Of a stretch of 64,000 nucleotides of DNA, positions 44,704 through 54,968 are shown in pieces; the first letter of the stretch is position 1, and each line of letters starts with the position of its first letter. A program made the translations under genes and the position numbers. Source of the DNA: Nitrospirota bacterium (lineage in GTDB: Bacteria; Nitrospirota; UBA9217); assembly GCA_035516965.1 (NCBI GenBank), contig DATIZR010000049.1, positions 1-64,000 of the forward strand, written 5' to 3'. The notes below the pieces were generated by a model. That model was not told the origin of the DNA. It did not search any database and saw nothing but the letters and a program-made list of their open reading frames with translations.

Positions 44704-46101
44704 TTACCGGCGTTTTCGACTGCCTGTTAGTCCCTCTTCCCCGGTGGGGCGGGGACGCGTGGGCTTGCCTTCCTCCTGGTCCCTGCGTCTCTTGGCGTAG
44801 ATCCGGACGGGCGACCCATGGAACCCGAAGGCTTCCCGCAGGTTGTTCTCGATGTAGCGAATGTAGGAGAAGTGGACGCCTTCGGGGTAATTGACGAACA
44901 CGACAAATGTTGGCGGTTTGATCGACACCTGCGTAATATAGTAATACTTCACCCGTTTGGAGCGGTACAGAGGCGGCTCGTGCCGCGCCGCGAGCTGCTC
45001 GAAGACCCTGTTCAGCTCCGCAGTGGGGACGCGTTTTTCACGCTCCACGATCACCCGGTCGATCTCTTCGAAAACCTTCGTGATCCGCTGGCGCGTCTGG
45101 GCCGAGATGGTGATCACCGAGGCATAGTCAGCGAATTTGAGCCGCTGCTGGACGTCGGCCATGAACTGCTTGTAGGCCTGCTCCTTGTCCGGCACCAGGT
45201 CCCACTTGTTCAGCACGATGATGATCCCCTTGCCCTCCTCGTGGGCGAGCCCCACGATCCGTTCGTCCTGCTCCGTGATGCCCTCGGCAGCATCGATCAG
45301 CACCAGAGCCACGTCCGCCCTGCTCAGGGTCTTCATGGCCCGCATCACGCTGTATTTCTCCACTCCCTGACTGATCTTGCCGCGGCTCCTGATGCCGGCC
45401 GTGTCCACGAGCACGTATTTCTTGCCGTAGTAGGTGTACAGGCTGTCCACGGCGTCCCGGGTCGTGCCGGCCGCCGGGCTGACGATCATGCGGTCCTCCC
45501 CGATGAGCGCGTTCACGAAGGATGACTTGCCCACGTTGGGGCGCCCGATGATGGCGATCCGGGGCAGGATGTCCGCTTCCGGTTCCTCCTCATCCCGGGG
45601 GCCGGCAGGCAGCAGACGGCCAAGCTCGTCCATGAGGTCCGAGAACCCGGGGCCGTGTTTTGCCGATACCGAGAAAAGCGTGCCGATCCCGAGGCGGTAG
45701 AAGTCCGGAAGCTGCCCTTCCTGCTTCTCGCCGTCGACCTTGTTCACGGCGTAGATCACGGGCTTGCCCGATGCCCTGAGGCGCTGGGACACCTCGATGT
45801 CCGCCGGGAGCAGCCCCTCTCTGCCGTCCATCAGGAAGATGATGATGTCCGCCTCCTCCACGGCGAGCGTGGTCTGTTCCCGCATCTTTATGTACATCGA
45901 GTCCTCGGTCTCGGGCTCGAAGCCGCCGGTGTCCACGAGCAGGAAGCGCTTCCCCTCCCATTCCGCCTCGGCATAGTTGCGGTCCCGGGTGACGCCGGGC
46001 TGGTCCTCGACGATCGCGAAGTTCCTCCCGAGGATGCGATTGAACAATGTGGACTTGCCGACATTCGGCCGTCCGACTATGGAAACGACAGGTCTTGACA
46101 T
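44704..46101 (-). CDS. der: Double-GTPase ribosome assembly factor Der (EngA)
   Basis: A 465-residue essential GTPase for 50S ribosome assembly. Two tandem G domains: the first P loop GRPNVGKST at 10-18 with DTGGFE and NKVD, the second GRPNVGKSS near 178 with DTAGI and NKWD. A C-terminal KH-like domain (about 350-440) binds rRNA, and a basic tail follows (KRRRDQEEGKPTRPRPTGEE and on). Length is normal. It runs opposite to its neighbours and ends next to the palindromic repeat. Confidence 0.98.
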   Translation of the reverse strand: MSRPVVSIVGRPNVGKSTLFNRILGRNFAIVEDQPGVTRDRNYAEAEWEGKRFLLVDTGGFEPETEDSMYIKMREQTTLAVEEADIIIFLMDGREGLLPADIEVSQRLRASGKPVIYAVNKVDGEKQEGQLPDFYRLGIGTLFSVSAKHGPGFSDLMDELGRLLPAGPRDEEEPEADILPRIAIIGRPNVGKSSFVNALIGEDRMIVSPAAGTTRDAVDSLYTYYGKKYVLVDTAGIRSRGKISQGVEKYSVMRAMKTLSRADVALVLIDAAEGITEQDERIVGLAHEEGKGIIIVLNKWDLVPDKEQAYKQFMADVQQRLKFADYASVITISAQTRQRITKVFEEIDRVIVEREKRVPTAELNRVFEQLAARHEPPLYRSKRVKYYYITQVSIKPPTFVVFVNYPEGVHFSYIRYIENNLREAFGFHGSPVRIYAKRRRDQEEGKPTRPRPTGEEGLTGSRKRR

Positions 46102-46266
46102 GGTTGTGAGCCTGCTGGGGGACGGGCATGAGGCCCGTTCCCGGCGATTTGAATTTGCAGAAGGGACTATATCATTATTGGACGCATTGGTTCAAGAAAA
46201 AATCTTGCGAAGCCCTGCTAATTGTGTTATTTTTTTACCTCATTCCCCCTGCCGGAGGCCTTATCG

Positions 46267-46797
46267 ATGAAACGATCCCTGATGCCGTGGCTCTGCTTCC
46301 TGCTGCTCGCTGCCGCACCTTGTTATGCCGACTTTTACCGCTGGGTCGACAAGGACGGCAAGGAATTCTTCACCAACGACCCGAAACAGGTCCCGCAGGA
46401 GTACCGTGATCGCGCGACTACCGTGAAGCCGGACGAGAGCCGGGTGAGCGTGGGAGAAAAGCCGGCGCCGCCGGCTCGGCCGGACGATACCGTCGCGTCG
46501 CGGGAGCATAGGGACAAGAACGGCCACGGCGAGGAGTACTGGCGCAAGAGGGCGGCGAATTACCGCCTGAAGCTCCGGAACCAGCAGGATGAGTACGACC
46601 TGGTCCTCAAACAGCTGGACGATCAGGACCAGAAGCCGAAGAAGATCGCAACGAAGAAGAAAAAGACCCGCTCCAGCCTCGAAAAAAAGAAGCTGAAGAT
46701 CGAAAAGGACATGAGTCAGACCAGGCGCATGCTCGAGGTCGACCTTCCCGAGGAAGCACGCAGGGCAGATGCCTATCCCGGGTGGCTTCGGGAATAG
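46267..46797 (+). CDS. Secreted DUF4124-domain protein
   Basis: A 176-residue exported protein. A signal peptide (KRSLMPWLCFLLLAAAPCYA) is followed by a DUF4124 repeat (DFYRWVDKDGKEFFTNDPKQ), a proline-rich linker and a C-terminal lysine-rich coiled coil (about 95-165). DUF4124 is a small beta unit in periplasmic proteins of unknown role. The ATG at 46267 is supported by GGAGG 9 bases upstream and by the signal peptide; the longer frame from 46222 is not credible. Confidence 0.85.
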   Translation: MKRSLMPWLCFLLLAAAPCYADFYRWVDKDGKEFFTNDPKQVPQEYRDRATTVKPDESRVSVGEKPAPPARPDDTVASREHRDKNGHGEEYWRKRAANYRLKLRNQQDEYDLVLKQLDDQDQKPKKIATKKKKTRSSLEKKKLKIEKDMSQTRRMLEVDLPEEARRADAYPGWLRE

Positions 46798-46979
46798 GCA
46801 GGGCTTCACCCCGGGAGGAGCAATAAGCAAACCGCACTTGGTGGCGGCTGGTATCCCCCGGCAGTCCTGATAAACAGGATTGTCTATCGCCATTGGGAGA
46901 ATCGGCCTCTCTCAGGGCTAACCACTCCGGAAGGCCGGTGTTCTGCCAGTCCGGGACCTCGGCACCAATCCCGAGAATC

Positions 46980-47651
46980 ATGAAAAAAGTCATAATCGCG
47001 CGGAGCGTCCTGCACTTAATCGGCGGCCACGAAACCCTGTTCAGCCGGGGAAGCGTCACGGCCTATCCCGCCCGAACCTCGGAAGAGATCCTGAATCTTC
47101 ACGGGGTCCATCGCGCGGACCTCATCATCACGGATGCGGACCTGCCGCTCATGGGAGGCCCCAGGCTCTGCTCGCTCCTGCGTGAGGACGAAGACCTGAG
47201 AAGGGTCTCCATCGTCATGGTCTGCGACTCCTCCGCGGCTGGTGCCGCCGACTGCGCCGGGGGACAGGCCAACGCCGTCATTCCTAAACCCATAGACCCG
47301 GTCCTGTTCTTCTCCAAGGTGTCGGAACTACTGGTGATCCCGCGGCGCAAGGAGATGCGGGTGCTGCTCCGCGCATCGGTCAAGGGCCGGGAGCAGGAGA
47401 AGTCCTTTTTCGCCATGTCCCGAAACATCAGCATCTCCGGCATGCTGATCGAGACCGACCGGGCCTTGAGGAAGGGGGACGCCATCACCTGTTCATTCAG
47501 TCTCGGTCACGTGGAGATCACGGCTGACTGTATCGTGGTGCGGGTGTCCGGCTCCGGAGCGCGGGTCATCAGCGGCGTCAGCTTTATCAACCTGAACACC
47601 AAGGAACTGATCATCATCGAACAGTTTGTGAAGGCAGGGGTGAAACACTGA
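46980..47651 (+). CDS. Receiver-PilZ protein (c-di-GMP effector)
   Basis: A 223-residue cytosolic protein. Residues 1-118 form a receiver-like domain with the acceptor site in LIITDADLPLMGG and a lysine in VIPKPIDP, though the N-terminal acidic pair is missing (KKVIIARSVL), so phosphorylation is doubtful. Residues 120-220 form a PilZ domain with RRKEMRVLLRA and RNISISGML, the c-di-GMP-binding RxxxR and (D/N)xSxxG motifs. It probably links c-di-GMP to motility or surface behaviour; the partner is unknown. The chosen ATG starts the receiver; a longer frame from 46893 has no support. Confidence 0.85.
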   Translation: MKKVIIARSVLHLIGGHETLFSRGSVTAYPARTSEEILNLHGVHRADLIITDADLPLMGGPRLCSLLREDEDLRRVSIVMVCDSSAAGAADCAGGQANAVIPKPIDPVLFFSKVSELLVIPRRKEMRVLLRASVKGREQEKSFFAMSRNISISGMLIETDRALRKGDAITCSFSLGHVEITADCIVVRVSGSGARVISGVSFINLNTKELIIIEQFVKAGVKH

Positions 47652-47833
47652 GGGACCCGGGACAAATCGCAATTGCTCAAGGCACGGAGTGCCGAGCGCA
47701 TCATGCATGAGGCAAAATAGCTGGGCACTATCAGAGCGAAATCTGTTGTTTGCCGTAAAGAGGCGACCGCAGGCTCGTGACGGGTTAGCTCCGCTTGGGA
47801 AGGTACAGCGCTTTACTGATAGGGGAGGCTTTT

Positions 47834-50311
47834 TTGGAAGAACGGTACGATTTCAAGAAGGTGGAAGAACGCTGGCAGCGCGCGTGGGCCGAGGCAAAGA
47901 CCTTCAAGGTGTCCGAGGAAGCCTCGAAGCCGAAGTACTACTGCCTTGAGATGTTCCCCTATCCCTCGGGCAGGATCCACATGGGCCATGTGCGGAACTA
48001 CGCCATCGGAGATGTGATCTCGCGCTACAAGCGGATGCGCGGGTTCAACGTGCTCCACCCCATGGGCTGGGATTCCTTCGGCCTGCCGGCCGAGAACGCG
48101 GCGATCAAGCATGGGATCCACCCGCAGAAGTGGACCCTGGAGAACATCGCCTTCATGCGCGACAACCAGCTGAAACGGCTCGGCCTGTCCTACGACTGGG
48201 ACCGCGAGGTAACGACGTGCCTCGAGGAGTACTACCGCTGGAACCAGTGGTTCTTCATCAAGATGTACGAACGCGGCCTCGCATACAAGAAGCTCTCCTA
48301 CGTGAACTGGTGCCCGTCCTGCGCCACGGTGCTCGCGAACGAACAGGTGGAGGCCGGTCTCTGCTGGCGCTGTGGCTCCGTGGTCCAGCACAAAGAGCTC
48401 GAGCAGTGGTTCTTCAAGATCACCGCCTATGCGGAGGAACTGCTGTCGTATTGTGATAAACTTCCCGGCTGGCCCGAGCGCGTGCTCACCATGCAGCGGA
48501 ACTGGATCGGCAAGTCCACGGGCGTGGAAGCCGACTTTACGGTCGAAGGGACCGTCGAGAAGCTGACGATCTTCACCACTCGGCCGGACACGCTTTTCGG
48601 CGTGACCTTCATGAGCGTCGCGCCCGAGCACCCTATGCTCGAATCGCTCATTGCGGGAAAGCCGCAGGCGAACGAGGTGCGGGCCTTCGTGCAGCGCGTG
48701 CTGCGCGAGGACAAGGCCGCGCGGACCGACGAGACGCGGGAAAAGGAAGGCATTTTTACCGGAGCCTACGCGATCAATCCCCTGAACAATGAAAGGGTCC
48801 CGGTCTGGGTCGGGAACTTCGTGCTCATGGAGTACGGGACCGGCGCGATCATGTCCGTGCCTGCCCACGATCAGCGCGATTTCGAATTCGCCAGGAAGTA
48901 CGGTCTGTCCATCCGCGTCGTGATCCAGAACCCCGAAAAAAACCTCGACCCCGGGACCATGAAGCAGGCCTATGTCGAGGACGGCACGCTGGTGCATTCG
49001 GGGAAATTTGACGGACTGAACAATGCCGAGGCGAAAGAAAAGATCGCCGACCATGTGGCGTCGAGCAAGATCGGAAAACGCACCGTGAACTGGCGGCTCC
49101 GGGACTGGGGCATCTCGCGCCAGCGCTACTGGGGCACGCCGATCCCGATCATCTACTGCGGTGCCTGCGGAGCCGTTCCGGTCGCGGAGAGGGATCTTCC
49201 CGTGCGGCTGCCCGTGGACGTGGAACTCACGGGCAAGGGCAGCTCGCCGCTCGCGGAATCGAAGTCCTTCGTGGAAACAACGTGCCCAACGTGCGGCGGG
49301 AAAGCGCGTCGCGAAACGGACACCATGGACACCTTCGTGGACTCATCATGGTATTTCCTGCGCTATTGCTCCCCGCGGGAAGACAAGGCGCCCTTTGATA
49401 AGAAGGCCGCCGGATACTGGATGAGCGTGGACCAATACATAGGAGGCATCGAGCACGCCGTGCTCCACTTGCTGTATGCGCGGTTCTTCACCAAGGTGAT
49501 CCGCGACCTCGGCCTTTTCAGCGGCGATGAGCCGTTCCAGAACCTGCTGACCCAGGGCATGGTGATCAAGGACGGCGCCAAGATGAGCAAATCCAAGGGG
49601 AACGTGGTGGATCCCGACTTCATCCTAAACAAGTACGGCGCCGACACGGCCAGGCTGTTCTCGCTCTTTGCGGCGCCGCCCGAGCGCGACCTCGATTGGA
49701 GCGACCAGGGCGTAGACGGCGCATTCCGTTTTCTTCACCGCGTCTGGGCGATCGTGTACAAATACAGCGAAGACGTCAAGGGCATCAGGGCCGCCGGCGT
49801 AGAGGGCCGGGGCGACAGGCTTTACCGCAAGACCCATCTTACGATCAAGAAGGTGACCGAGGACATCGAGCGGGAGTTCCACTTCAACACGGCCATCGCC
49901 GCGCTCATGGAAATGGTGAACGAGATGTACGATTATACGTCGAGCAACGAGTTCAGTCCCCGCAAGCAGGGGCCGGTGCTCAGAGCCGCAATCGATGCGC
50001 TCACCCTGCTCATCTCCCCCTTTGCGCCGCACTTTGCCGAGGAGCTTTGGGAATCGCTCGGCAATAGAATGGGCATTGCAAATGCGGCGTGGCCGCAGTA
50101 TGATCCTGAAGCGATTGTCGCAGCCGAGATCACCATCGTCATCCAGGTGAACGGCAAGGTCCGGAGCAAACTGATGGTGCCGGCGGGGACCTCCGACAAG
50201 GACATCGAGGCCGCCGCGCTTGCAGATGCGAAGGTCCGGGAGTTCACGAACGGCAAGACACCCAAGAAGGTCATCGTCGTCCAGGGCAAGTTGGTGAATG
50301 TGGTGGTGTAG
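47834..50311 (+). CDS. leuS: Leucyl-tRNA synthetase
   Basis: An 825-residue class I synthetase. HIGH-type motif [12 protein letters not shown] appears near residue 50 after FPYPSGR, the editing domain (CP1) lies at about 225-415 with TTRPDTLFG, and KMSKS is in [13 protein letters not shown]. The start is a TTG at 47834: GGGGAGG ends 5 bases before it and LeuRS proteins begin [11 protein letters not shown] here. An ATG 39 bases upstream would give an unrelated extension. lptE and holA follow on the same strand. Confidence 0.97.
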   Translation: MEERYDFKKVEERWQRAWAEAKTFKVSEEASKPKYYCLEMFPYPSGRIHMGHVRNYAIGDVISRYKRMRGFNVLHPMGWDSFGLPAENAAIKHGIHPQKWTLENIAFMRDNQLKRLGLSYDWDREVTTCLEEYYRWNQWFFIKMYERGLAYKKLSYVNWCPSCATVLANEQVEAGLCWRCGSVVQHKELEQWFFKITAYAEELLSYCDKLPGWPERVLTMQRNWIGKSTGVEADFTVEGTVEKLTIFTTRPDTLFGVTFMSVAPEHPMLESLIAGKPQANEVRAFVQRVLREDKAARTDETREKEGIFTGAYAINPLNNERVPVWVGNFVLMEYGTGAIMSVPAHDQRDFEFARKYGLSIRVVIQNPEKNLDPGTMKQAYVEDGTLVHSGKFDGLNNAEAKEKIADHVASSKIGKRTVNWRLRDWGISRQRYWGTPIPIIYCGACGAVPVAERDLPVRLPVDVELTGKGSSPLAESKSFVETTCPTCGGKARRETDTMDTFVDSSWYFLRYCSPREDKAPFDKKAAGYWMSVDQYIGGIEHAVLHLLYARFFTKVIRDLGLFSGDEPFQNLLTQGMVIKDGAKMSKSKGNVVDPDFILNKYGADTARLFSLFAAPPERDLDWSDQGVDGAFRFLHRVWAIVYKYSEDVKGIRAAGVEGRGDRLYRKTHLTIKKVTEDIEREFHFNTAIAALMEMVNEMYDYTSSNEFSPRKQGPVLRAAIDALTLLISPFAPHFAEELWESLGNRMGIANAAWPQYDPEAIVAAEITIVIQVNGKVRSKLMVPAGTSDKDIEAAALADAKVREFTNGKTPKKVIVVQGKLVNVVV

Positions 50312-50432
50312 GGCTTAACCACTCCTAAAACCGTCGCGCTTACCTCTGAGTGTGCAGGTGCGCTCAATTCGATGAGTGCTTTCCTGCATTTTCTCTTTGG
50401 ATGTGTTGGGAGTATGGAACTCAGGAGTCACC

Positions 50433-50978
50433 ATGAAAAAAAGATTGAGCGACGTGAAAACAGCACTCCTCCCGATTCTTCTTTTGGCTGTGGCCTCCTG
50501 CGGCTACCACTTCTCCGGCACCGGTGCGGTCGTGCCGGAGGGGGCGAAGAAGCTCGCTGTCCCCGTCTTTTTGAACACCACGAACGAGCCGTATGTTGAC
50601 GTTGAAGTGACCCAGGCCGTTGTCGAGGAATTCATGACCGACGGAAGGCTGAAGATCGTGGGTCCCGAGGACGCCGAACTCGTCCTTCGCGGCATCATCA
50701 CCAAGTACGAGGCGACGCCGCTCTCCTACACCGTCTTCAACGGCCAGACCTATGTCCAGCAGTACCGCATCAGCATCGTCGTCGAGGCGACCCTGGAGGA
50801 CCTCCGGGCAAAGAAGATACTCTGGAAACAGCCGGGGGTCGAGTCCACGTTCCTCTCGGATTATGCGGTGACGATGCAGAACGTCACGGCAACGCGGGTG
50901 TCAAAGGATGCGGCCGTGAAAAAGGCCGCGCAGGACATCGCCTGGACCCTTCGGAGCAGGGTGCTGGAAGGGTTTTGA
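50433..50978 (+). CDS. lptE: LPS-assembly lipoprotein LptE
   Basis: A 181-residue outer-membrane lipoprotein that plugs and helps assemble the LptD translocon. A signal peptide ends at a lipobox LAVASC with Cys23, followed by GYHFSGTG, the LptE hallmark. The mature part has the alternating beta and helix layout (PVFLNTTNEPYVDVEVTQAV and on). AGGAG lies 7 bases before the ATG at 50433. In the leuS-lptE-holA order it matches Gammaproteobacteria and other Gram-negatives, and it shows that this organism has an LPS outer membrane. Confidence 0.9.
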   Translation: MKKRLSDVKTALLPILLLAVASCGYHFSGTGAVVPEGAKKLAVPVFLNTTNEPYVDVEVTQAVVEEFMTDGRLKIVGPEDAELVLRGIITKYEATPLSYTVFNGQTYVQQYRISIVVEATLEDLRAKKILWKQPGVESTFLSDYAVTMQNVTATRVSKDAAVKKAAQDIAWTLRSRVLEGF

Positions 50979-51083
50979 TAAAACGCTCAAATGTCCATGG
51001 TCAAGCTTAACAGGGACACCCCGGCATTCGGTCATAGCATAGTTATTTGACATTGATATTTTGCCGGTTGAACATCCAACCCT

Positions 51084-52082
51084 ATGCTCAAGTACTCTGA
51101 TCTCATCTCCGGCCTGAAGCAGGGAAAGGTTTTCTCCCTGTACCTGTTTTACGGCGAGGAGGAGTTCCTGGTCCAGGAAGCGATCGACCTCATCATCAAG
51201 AAGGTCGTCGATCCCGGAGCGAGCGATTTCAACTTCAACACGCTCTACTGCCGGGATACGCGTGCTTCGGAGCTTGTCAACCTCTGCCAGACGCTTCCCT
51301 TCATGTCAGAAAAACGGCTGGTGATCGCAAGGGATTTCGACGCGTTCAAGGCCGCGGACCTCGAAGAGCTGGTGCCCTACCTGAAGGATCCGTCGCCGAG
51401 CACCTGTCTCGTCCTGGTTTCGAACGAGGGCAGGTATGAGAAGAAGACCGTGACGGCCGCGGTAGAGGCCAGGGGGGCGGTTGCGAGGTTCTTCCCGCTG
51501 CTTGACCGCGAGATGGTGCCGTGGATCGAAGGATGGGCAAAAGGGCGCGGTCTCTCGGTGCAGCGGGATGCGGCCCAGTACCTGTGGCAGACCACCGGCA
51601 ATGACCTCAGGAAGATCGGCAATGAGCTCGAGAAGGTCGAGATTCATATCAAGGGCAGGAAAGCGATCACCTTTGACGATGTGAAGGCGGTGGTAGGAGA
51701 CTTCAGGGAGTACACATCCTTTGACCTGGCGGCGGCTATCGGTGCGAAGAACCGGGAAAAGGCGTTCCTGATCCTCGCACGGCTGATCCAGGAAGGGGAG
51801 GCGCCGGTTGGCCTGCTCGGCTCCATCGCATGGAACTTCCGGCGGCTGCTTCAGGCTAAGACGATGGAGGCTTCAGGTGCGAGCAAGGATGAGATCGTCA
51901 AGAAGTTGAGGATTATTTTTCATCAGGCACCCCAGTTTCATGAGCAAGTGCGGCGCTACAATCTGGACGAACTGCGAGAGGCCTTCGCCGTATTGTTGTC
52001 CACGGATAAGGCGCTTAAATCGAGCGGCATTCCGGGCAGACTGGTACTGGAGCGGATGATCCTGCGGTTGTGCGGCGCCTGA
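51084..52082 (+). CDS. holA: DNA polymerase III delta subunit
   Basis: A 332-residue clamp-loader subunit that opens the beta sliding clamp. N-terminal AAA-like domain with LYLFYGEEEFLVQEAID, the central FMSEKRLVIARDFDAF, the RDLRKIGNELEKVE block, and the C-terminal collar domain with LLGSIAWNFRRLLQAK. The family's normal lack of a Walker A motif is seen here. It is 105 bases after lptE, completing the leuS-lptE-holA set, and is followed by rpsT in opposite orientation, an arrangement common in bacteria. Confidence 0.95.
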   Translation: MLKYSDLISGLKQGKVFSLYLFYGEEEFLVQEAIDLIIKKVVDPGASDFNFNTLYCRDTRASELVNLCQTLPFMSEKRLVIARDFDAFKAADLEELVPYLKDPSPSTCLVLVSNEGRYEKKTVTAAVEARGAVARFFPLLDREMVPWIEGWAKGRGLSVQRDAAQYLWQTTGNDLRKIGNELEKVEIHIKGRKAITFDDVKAVVGDFREYTSFDLAAAIGAKNREKAFLILARLIQEGEAPVGLLGSIAWNFRRLLQAKTMEASGASKDEIVKKLRIIFHQAPQFHEQVRRYNLDELREAFAVLLSTDKALKSSGIPGRLVLERMILRLCGA

Positions 52083-52104
52083 GGGAGACGCTCAAGAGAT
52101 GACG

Positions 52105-52139
52105 AAAAAAAGAGCGCCTTCGGACTACGAAGGCGCTCT
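52105..52139 (-). terminator. Intrinsic terminator of rpsT (also shields holA)
   Basis: A perfect 12-bp stem (AGAGCGCCTTCG at 52111-52122 with 52128-52139) and a 5-base loop. On the minus strand the stem is followed by a run of T (A6 at 52105-52110 in plus orientation). On the plus strand the following T tract is weaker. Confidence 0.9.
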
Positions 52140-52167
52140 CGTGTTTTCTTGATGATGCCGGTATGAA

Positions 52168-52437
52168 TTACGCCGCGCTGATCTTGCCGACCTTCGTGGA
52201 CAGGCGGGAGATCTTGCGCGAAGCGGTGCCCTTGTGCAGGACGCCGGCGGATGCGGCCTTGTCGTAGGCCTTCATGGCATTGACCATGGCCTCCTTGGCT
52301 GCGGCGGTGTTCTTTGCCTCGACGGCCTGTTCCACCTTCTTAGCCAGGGTCTTGAGCTTGGACTTCACGGCTTTATTTATCTCATGCTTCTTTTCGGCCT
52401 GCTTCTGCCTTTTGATCGCTGACTTATGGGTTGCCAC
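52168..52437 (-). CDS. rpsT: 30S ribosomal protein S20
   Basis: An 89-residue basic helical protein that binds 16S rRNA. ATHKSAIKRQKQAEK at the start and the GVLHKGTASRKISRL end are characteristic. The start is GTG with AGGAGG 7 bases upstream; GTG or TTG starts are a known feature of S20 regulation in enteric bacteria, so the same autocontrol may apply. It has its own promoter and a strong terminator. Confidence 0.97.
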   Translation of the reverse strand: MATHKSAIKRQKQAEKKHEINKAVKSKLKTLAKKVEQAVEAKNTAAAKEAMVNAMKAYDKAASAGVLHKGTASRKISRLSTKVGKISAA

Positions 52438-52473
52438 TGCGTGCCTCCTTCAGGGTTAAAAACAGAGTAGTCT

Positions 52474-52501
52474 TTTATCATAAAGTATGCACGGGTGTCA
52501 A
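52474..52501 (-). promoter_or_regulatory. Promoter of rpsT
   Basis: On the minus strand: TTGACA (52501-52496), a 16-base spacer, and GATAAA (52479-52474). Start near 52467, about 30 bases before the GTG. Confidence 0.6.
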
Positions 52502-52721
52502 GAAAAAAATCCTTTTCTTACCGGCCCTTTTCTGGTACATTTACTCTTCATTTCAGCCTTTTATTATGGCAGGGCAATCCGGACAGGGATAAATCCGGTT
52601 CACAGGGATTTCCCGGTTCTGGTTTACGCTCCGGGAATTCCCGACTGTGTCCCTATATCCACGATCTATTCGTCTTCACCGGTGGTTCAAAATGCATTTC
52701 GTCCGTGTAAGGTAAATCAGC

Positions 52722-54308
52722 ATGACTGAGAATGTGAAGGTCGCCAGAGCCGCCGGAGTCGTCGGAATCGCCACGCTGGTATCCCGCGTCATGGGATATC
52801 TGCGGGACATGGTCATGTCCTGGGCATTCGGCACGACCATCGCGGCAGACGCCTTCTATGTCGCCTACCGCATTCCGAACTTGCTGCGCGAACTCCTGGC
52901 CGAAGGGTCCATGTCGGCGGCGTTCATCCCCGTATTCACCGAGACCCTTACCAAAGAGTCGAGGGAGAGCGCGCGCCGTCTGGCGAATGCCGTCTTTGCC
53001 CGGCTGCTCGTAGTGCTCGTCGTCCTGACGGGCCTCGGCGTTCTCTTCGCACCCTACGTGGTAAAGCTGATCGCGCTCGGCTGGGAGTACCGGCCGGAGT
53101 TCCACGATAAGTACCTGCTGGGCGTGGCGCTCACGAGGATCATGTTCCCCTACCTGCTGTTCATCGGCGTCGCCGCCCTCGCCATGGGCATGTTGAACTC
53201 GCTCAGGTCCTTTCTCTCGCCCGCGCTCTCGCCGGTCCTGCTGAACGTTATGACCATATCTGCCGTCGTGCTCAGCATCCGCTTCCTGTCCGAACCGATC
53301 CTCGGCGTGGCCGTGGGCGTGGTCATCGGCGGACTGTTCCAGTTCTTGATCCAGGTGCCGGGGCTCCGCAGGCAGGGCATGATGCCGCGGCCTCGGTTCG
53401 AGCCCACGCACCCCGGCGTGAAAAGGATCGGGACGCTCGTGCTCCCGGTCTTTCTCAGCTCGTCGGTCAACCAGCTGAACATTTTTACGAGCACGATCTT
53501 CGCTTCATTCCTGGCGACGGGAAGCATCACCTATCTCTTCTACGGGATGCGGTTCATCCATTTTCCCCTCGGCATCTTCGGCATCGCGATCGCCACGGCA
53601 GTGCTGCCGACCATGTCCTCCCAGGCTGCACGGCAGGAGATGAGCGATTTCCGCGAGACCTTTTCTTTCGGCCTTCGGCTGGTATTCTTCATCATGTTCC
53701 CGGCAATGGCCGGGCTGATCACCCTTCGCATCCCCATCGTGAACCTTCTGCTCGAGCACGGTCATTTCGACCGTCTTTCCACGGAAGGCACGGCTGCGGC
53801 GCTTCTGTTTTATGCGGTCGGACTCTGGTCCATGGCCGGCTACCGGATCGTGGCCCAGGCGTTCTACTCGCTCCAGGATACGAAGACGCCGGTCAAGATA
53901 GCGCTTGTTGCCTTTATTGCCAACATGGTGTTCAGCAGCGCGTTCGTCTTCATGACGCCGCTCGCCCATGGGGGCCTGGCGCTGGCGAACTCGCTCGCAT
54001 CGATGCTGAATGTCAGCCTTCTTACGATTCAGCTCAGAAAAAAAATCGGCAGGATCGATGCCCGCAGGATCGTCAACTCGCTGCTCAAGATCATCCCGGC
54101 GTCCGTGGCAATGGGAGCGATCGGGTGGTGGGTCAGCCGGAATCCGGTCTGGGACATGAAAGGCGGCAGTCTGTACAAGGCGGAACTGCTGGGCGGCGCC
54201 ATGGTCGTGAGCGCGCTCTTCTATGTTGCAGCAATGTGGGCACTGAGGAGCGAGGAACTGACGTTTCTCTGGGGAATGGTGAAGAAGAGGAGAAAGCGTG
54301 AGACATAA
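52722..54308 (+). CDS. murJ: Lipid II flippase MurJ
   Basis: A 528-residue polytopic inner-membrane protein with about 14 helices. It flips lipid-linked peptidoglycan precursor across the membrane. The N-terminal signature GVVGIATLVSRVMGYLRDMV with conserved arginines, then PNLLRELLAEGSMSAAFIPVF, are MurJ/MviN hallmarks. ogt starts 11 bases before its stop, so the two are translationally coupled. With glmM it covers both ends of peptidoglycan precursor handling in this window. Confidence 0.97.
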   Translation: MTENVKVARAAGVVGIATLVSRVMGYLRDMVMSWAFGTTIAADAFYVAYRIPNLLRELLAEGSMSAAFIPVFTETLTKESRESARRLANAVFARLLVVLVVLTGLGVLFAPYVVKLIALGWEYRPEFHDKYLLGVALTRIMFPYLLFIGVAALAMGMLNSLRSFLSPALSPVLLNVMTISAVVLSIRFLSEPILGVAVGVVIGGLFQFLIQVPGLRRQGMMPRPRFEPTHPGVKRIGTLVLPVFLSSSVNQLNIFTSTIFASFLATGSITYLFYGMRFIHFPLGIFGIAIATAVLPTMSSQAARQEMSDFRETFSFGLRLVFFIMFPAMAGLITLRIPIVNLLLEHGHFDRLSTEGTAAALLFYAVGLWSMAGYRIVAQAFYSLQDTKTPVKIALVAFIANMVFSSAFVFMTPLAHGGLALANSLASMLNVSLLTIQLRKKIGRIDARRIVNSLLKIIPASVAMGAIGWWVSRNPVWDMKGGSLYKAELLGGAMVVSALFYVAAMWALRSEELTFLWGMVKKRRKRET

Positions 54309-54840
54309 GATGCCCGGTGTGAAGGGAAAAGCAAAAAAAATATTCAGAACCGATCTCGGCTGGGCCGGGATCGCCGTATCCGACTCGGGAGTGGCGCTGG
54401 TCGTTCTGCCGAGGAAGGACAGGAAGTCGGTCGGGCGAGAGTTGAATAGTCGTGAGCCCGGAGTCCGGAGTTCGGCGGGAGAAGCGGAGCGGCTCCTGAG
54501 CAAGGCAGTTGTTCTCCTTCAGAAGTATTTTTCCGGCGACGCCGTTGCATTTGACCTGCCCCTTGATACCCGCTATTATACAGCCTTCCAGCAGTCGGTC
54601 TGGAAGGCGGCATCGGCGATCCCCTTCGGCGAGACGCGGTCATACGCATGGATCGCCGGCAGGATCAGGAACCCTCATGCTGCCCGGGCCGTGGGCCAGG
54701 CTTTGGGTGCGAACCCGATCCCGGTCATCATTCCCTGTCACCGCGTGATCGGGTCGTCCGGGAGTCTGGGAGGGTTCTCGGGCGGGATCGGGATGAAGAA
54801 AGTGCTGTTGAAGCGGGAACGCGGGCATGGTCGCAGATGA
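54298..54840 (+). CDS. ogt: Methylated-DNA-protein-cysteine methyltransferase (Ogt/MGMT type)
   Basis: A 180-residue suicide repair protein that removes O6-methyl from guanine. The active-site motif IPCHRV has Cys147, preceded by the helix-turn-helix region (WKAASAIPFGETRSYAWIA) and followed by GSSGSLGGFSGGIGMKK. The GTG start (54298) has AGGAGA 5 bases upstream and overlaps murJ by 11 bases. A loosely conserved N-terminal domain (1-80) is normal for this family. Confidence 0.92.
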   Translation: MRHKMPGVKGKAKKIFRTDLGWAGIAVSDSGVALVVLPRKDRKSVGRELNSREPGVRSSAGEAERLLSKAVVLLQKYFSGDAVAFDLPLDTRYYTAFQQSVWKAASAIPFGETRSYAWIAGRIRNPHAARAVGQALGANPIPVIIPCHRVIGSSGSLGGFSGGIGMKKVLLKRERGHGRR

Positions 54841-54968
54841 GCCGTCCCCGGCCAGGTCGTGGACAGTATCCCCGCACGGGGTAAAGCGACTGCGCGTAGC
54901 TCTCTCGGAGTTCTTGCACTCCTGTTCGCAGCCTGGTTTCTGATCTCTCATCATCAAAGGACAAAAAA

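Noticed and set aside
47795-47833. ATG start for leuS
   Set aside because: The TTG at 47834 has a strong ribosome site and matches the family N-terminus; the ATG adds 13 unrelated residues.
47652-47833. T-box leader before leuS
   Set aside because: No T-box sequence or terminator/antiterminator pair is visible in the leader.
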